Source of the DNA: an uncultured Muribaculaceae bacterium
Lineage (GTDB): Bacteria; Bacteroidota; Bacteroidia; Bacteroidales; Muribaculaceae
NCBI GenBank assembly: GCA_947173755.1
Contig: CAMWGM010000109.1
Coordinates: 1 to 5,793 of the forward strand
Length of the DNA: 5,793 nucleotides
Reading direction: 5' to 3'
The notes under the pieces are model-generated. The model saw only the letters and a list, made by a program, of their open reading frames with translations. It made no database searches and was not told the origin of the DNA. The stretch's first letter is position 1; each line of letters starts with the position of its first letter. The position numbers were made by a program, and so were the translations under genes. This document shows positions 5,631 through 5,793 of this stretch, piece by piece.

Positions 5631-5665
5631 GACAGGCCGCGCGATTAGAGTGCGGCCTGTCTTTT
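5631..5665 (+). terminator. Strong intrinsic terminator after rng
   Basis: GACAGGCCGC (5631-5640) pairs perfectly with GCGGCCTGTC (5652-5661), a 10-bp GC-rich stem with an 11-base loop, followed at once by TTTT (5662-5665). It begins 22 bases after the rng stop codon and is the clearest terminator in the window. Confidence 0.88.
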
Positions 5666-5711
5666 CGTTATACGTTCGTTGTGGCAATTTGTACATTTTT
5701 ATCATTTCAAG

Positions 5712-5743
5712 TTTGGCAATTAGTGGTTTAGTTTGTAATTTTG
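5712..5743 (+). promoter_or_regulatory. Bacteroidota-type promoter reading out of the right edge
   Basis: TTTG (5712-5715) and TAATTTTG (5736-5743) are both perfect matches to the -33 and -7 elements, with a 20-base spacer. Transcription would start around 5750 and run out of the window. No start codon with an extended frame is visible before the edge, so the gene it serves is unseen. TGGCAATT occurs at 5682-5689 and again at 5714-5721, and TTTGTACA at 5688-5695 and again at 5740-5747, so this region has short direct repeats around the promoter. Confidence 0.7.
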
Positions 5744-5793
5744 TACACAAATTTCAACCGATCTATATCCTTGAGCAAGACTCAGCCATATAT

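Overview
The window comes from a member of the Bacteroidota, most likely order Bacteroidales. The basis is protein similarity recalled from memory (the RNase E/G, HU and PnuC sequences have Bacteroidales character), the lack of Shine-Dalgarno sequences before the genes, and promoters of the TTG / TAnnTTTG type with a 20-base spacer. The family Muribaculaceae is a guess. No mobile element, CRISPR array, tRNA or rRNA is visible. No frameshift or broken gene was found.

Layout. The left edge (1-173, minus strand) holds the first 57 codons of ligA, the NAD-dependent DNA ligase, running off the window. A 175-base divergent intergenic region carries a ligA promoter and two hairpins. From 349 to 3032 four plus-strand genes are packed tightly: a PnuC-family vitamin transporter, thiamine pyrophosphokinase, a YhhQ-family queuosine-precursor transporter and a YjjG-type HAD nucleotidase. 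The first two junctions are ATGA overlaps and the third gap is 4 bases, so this is an operon that looks translationally coupled. It combines salvage of vitamin or nucleobase-like compounds with a nucleotide phosphatase.

A 211-base gap with a good promoter leads to a second cluster: an HU-family DNA-binding protein (3244-3531), a 29-residue, extremely basic protein (3633-3722) resembling the bS22 / mS38 (AURKAIP1/COX24) small-subunit ribosomal proteins, and ribonuclease E/G (3983-5608). The 260 bases between the small protein and the RNase contain a terminator-like hairpin pair and then two tandem GC-rich hairpins just before the RNase start. A strong intrinsic terminator closes the RNase gene. 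A textbook Bacteroidota promoter at 5712-5743 fires out of the right edge.

How the genes work together. The first operon can be read as thiamine uptake and trapping: PnuT-like facilitated entry followed by pyrophosphorylation, plus import of a queuine precursor. The second cluster is housekeeping of nucleic acids: nucleoid protein, ribosome component and rRNA/mRNA-processing RNase. I see no clear evidence of a wholly new system. The points most worth following are the tiny ribosomal-protein-like gene, the structured RNase E/G leader, and the substrate of the PnuC-family transporter, which lies between an NAD-consuming ligase and a thiamine kinase.
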